From Bacteroidota bacterium (GTDB taxonomy: Bacteria; Bacteroidota; Bacteroidia; Flavobacteriales; Weeksellaceae), in the NCBI GenBank assembly GCA_023448955.1, contig JAEXJU010000370.1, positions 1 through 5,350 on the forward strand: 5,350 bases of DNA, given 5' to 3'. The position numbers and the translations under genes are program-made. Below the pieces are notes generated by a model. That model was not told the DNA's origin and ran no database searches. It was given only the letters and a program-made list of their open reading frames with translations. Shown piece by piece: positions 4,554 through 5,350 of this stretch; position 1 is the stretch's first letter, and every line of letters starts with the position of its first letter.

Positions 4554-5350
4554 ATGTTTCCATCAAAAACTAATTTTACGAAGCTGTTCATATTCTCTGT
4601 GATAAGCATTTCAACATCATATTCTGCACAGGAAAAAAATCTGAAAAACATTACGAAACTAACATTTGGCGGAGATAATGCCGAGGCTTATTTCTCACCT
4701 AACAGTAAAATGCTGACAATGCAGGTTACGAATCCTTCATTAGGTGCGCAATGTGATCAGATTTATCTTTATGACCTGACTCAGAAACCTGCAGAATCTA
4801 ACCTAAAATTAGTCTCCACCGGAAAAGGAAGAACCACTTGCTCATTTTTTATGCCGGACGGGAAACATATTATCTACGCTTCCACTCACAAAGCTAATCC
4901 TGATTGTCCGCCAAAACCGGCACCAAGAAAGGACGGGAAATATTTATGGCCTGTTTATTCAGACTTTGAGATTTTTGAAGCAGATCTAAACGGCAAGATC
5001 ACAAAACAACTAACCAATTCACCTGGTTACGATGCCGAAGCTGTGGTTTCTCCCGATGGAAAAAAGATAGCCTTCACCTCTACCAGAAGCGGCGATCTTG
5101 AGATTTGGATAATGGATATTGATGGAAAAAATCTGCACCAGCTGACTCACGGACTTGGTTATGATGGTGGTGCATTTTTCTCCCACGACAGCAAAAAGCT
5201 GGTCTTCCGTTCATCACGTCCAAAAACTGAGGAAGAGATCAAAGAATATAAAGACTTGCTGGCAGAAAATCTTGTTGCCCCCACCAATATGGAAATCTAT
5301 ACCATCAATATTGACGGAACAGATCTGAAACAAATTACCAACCTCGGCAA
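4554..5350 (+). CDS. Secreted PD40/TolB-like beta-propeller protein (3' end outside window)
   Basis: The frame runs open from ATG 4554 to the window edge, giving 265 residues. It begins with a signal peptide, MFPSKTNFTKLFIFSVISIS then TSYSA, with a probable cut after Ala25; no lipobox Cys is present. The mature part carries repeated PD40 (WD40-like, TolB-type) blades, recognised by S/M-P-D/N-G/S-K followed by a beta strand: YFSPNSKMLTM (46-56), FFMPDGKHIIYAS (98-110), VVSPDGKKIAFTS (164-176) and FFSHDSKKLVFRS (208-220). Between them are strands such as LEIWIMDIDGKNLHQLT and MEIYTINIDGTDLKQIT. A Cys/Pro-rich insert (NPDCPPKPAP, 115-124) interrupts the second to third blade. Such propellers usually bind proteins or glycans in the periplasm or outside the cell, and some relatives carry C-terminal enzyme domains that would lie beyond this window. 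It is not tolB proper, since no Tol-Pal neighbours or TolB N-terminal domain are seen. It appears to be transcribed from its own promoter. Confidence 0.88.
   Translation, partial: MFPSKTNFTKLFIFSVISISTSYSAQEKNLKNITKLTFGGDNAEAYFSPNSKMLTMQVTNPSLGAQCDQIYLYDLTQKPAESNLKLVSTGKGRTTCSFFMPDGKHIIYASTHKANPDCPPKPAPRKDGKYLWPVYSDFEIFEADLNGKITKQLTNSPGYDAEAVVSPDGKKIAFTSTRSGDLEIWIMDIDGKNLHQLTHGLGYDGGAFFSHDSKKLVFRSSRPKTEEEIKEYKDLLAENLVAPTNMEIYTINIDGTDLKQITNLG

Overview
The window reads as a chromosomal segment of a flavobacterium, most likely Chryseobacterium or a close Weeksellaceae relative. The grounds are: low G+C with A-rich start regions and no visible Shine-Dalgarno sequences; three exact copies of the Bacteroidota -7 promoter element TAnnTTTG; a secreted protease carrying a type IX secretion (T9SS) C-terminal sorting tail; and the protein sequences themselves. 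Genus placement is from memory, not from a search. All genes are on the + strand.

Left half (1-2443) is a translation block: the 3' end of thrS (threonyl-tRNA synthetase), infC (IF-3), rpmI (L35) and rplT (L20). This is the classic conserved order, but transcription looks divided. infC is followed by a strong intrinsic terminator (1424-1457), then a TAnnTTTG box (1478-1485), then 243 nt of non-coding sequence before rpmI. infC itself most likely starts at an ATA codon (838), the kind of rare start used for IF-3 autoregulation, and not at the in-frame ATG at 871.

The infC-rpmI spacer (1402-1728, 327 nt) is the most interesting part. Just downstream of the promoter is a G+C-richer block of about 130 nt (1497-1626). 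Its ends can pair (GCGTG/CACGC), it has an internal hairpin, and it contains two copies of a GTAATG..A.AGCCC motif. It looks like a structured RNA, possibly a recurrent flavobacterial element. It is followed by a long bulged stem-loop (1636-1689) about 40 nt upstream of rpmI, which may be a ribosomal-protein leader. A third hairpin (1927-1954) lies right after the rpmI stop.

Right half (2444-5350) holds three envelope or secreted-protein genes, each closed on the left by a terminator: an M28-family zinc peptidase with signal peptide and T9SS tail, an unrecognised lipoprotein, and the N-terminal 265 residues of a secreted PD40/TolB-like beta-propeller protein that runs off the window. The peptidase and propeller genes have their own TAnnTTTG boxes and very short leaders. 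The terminators flanking the peptidase gene share an identical 8-bp stem. No mobile element, CRISPR array, tRNA or rRNA was seen, and there is no clear sign of a novel multi-gene system. The real novelty candidates are RNA-level: the spacer element, the rpmI leader and the ATA start.
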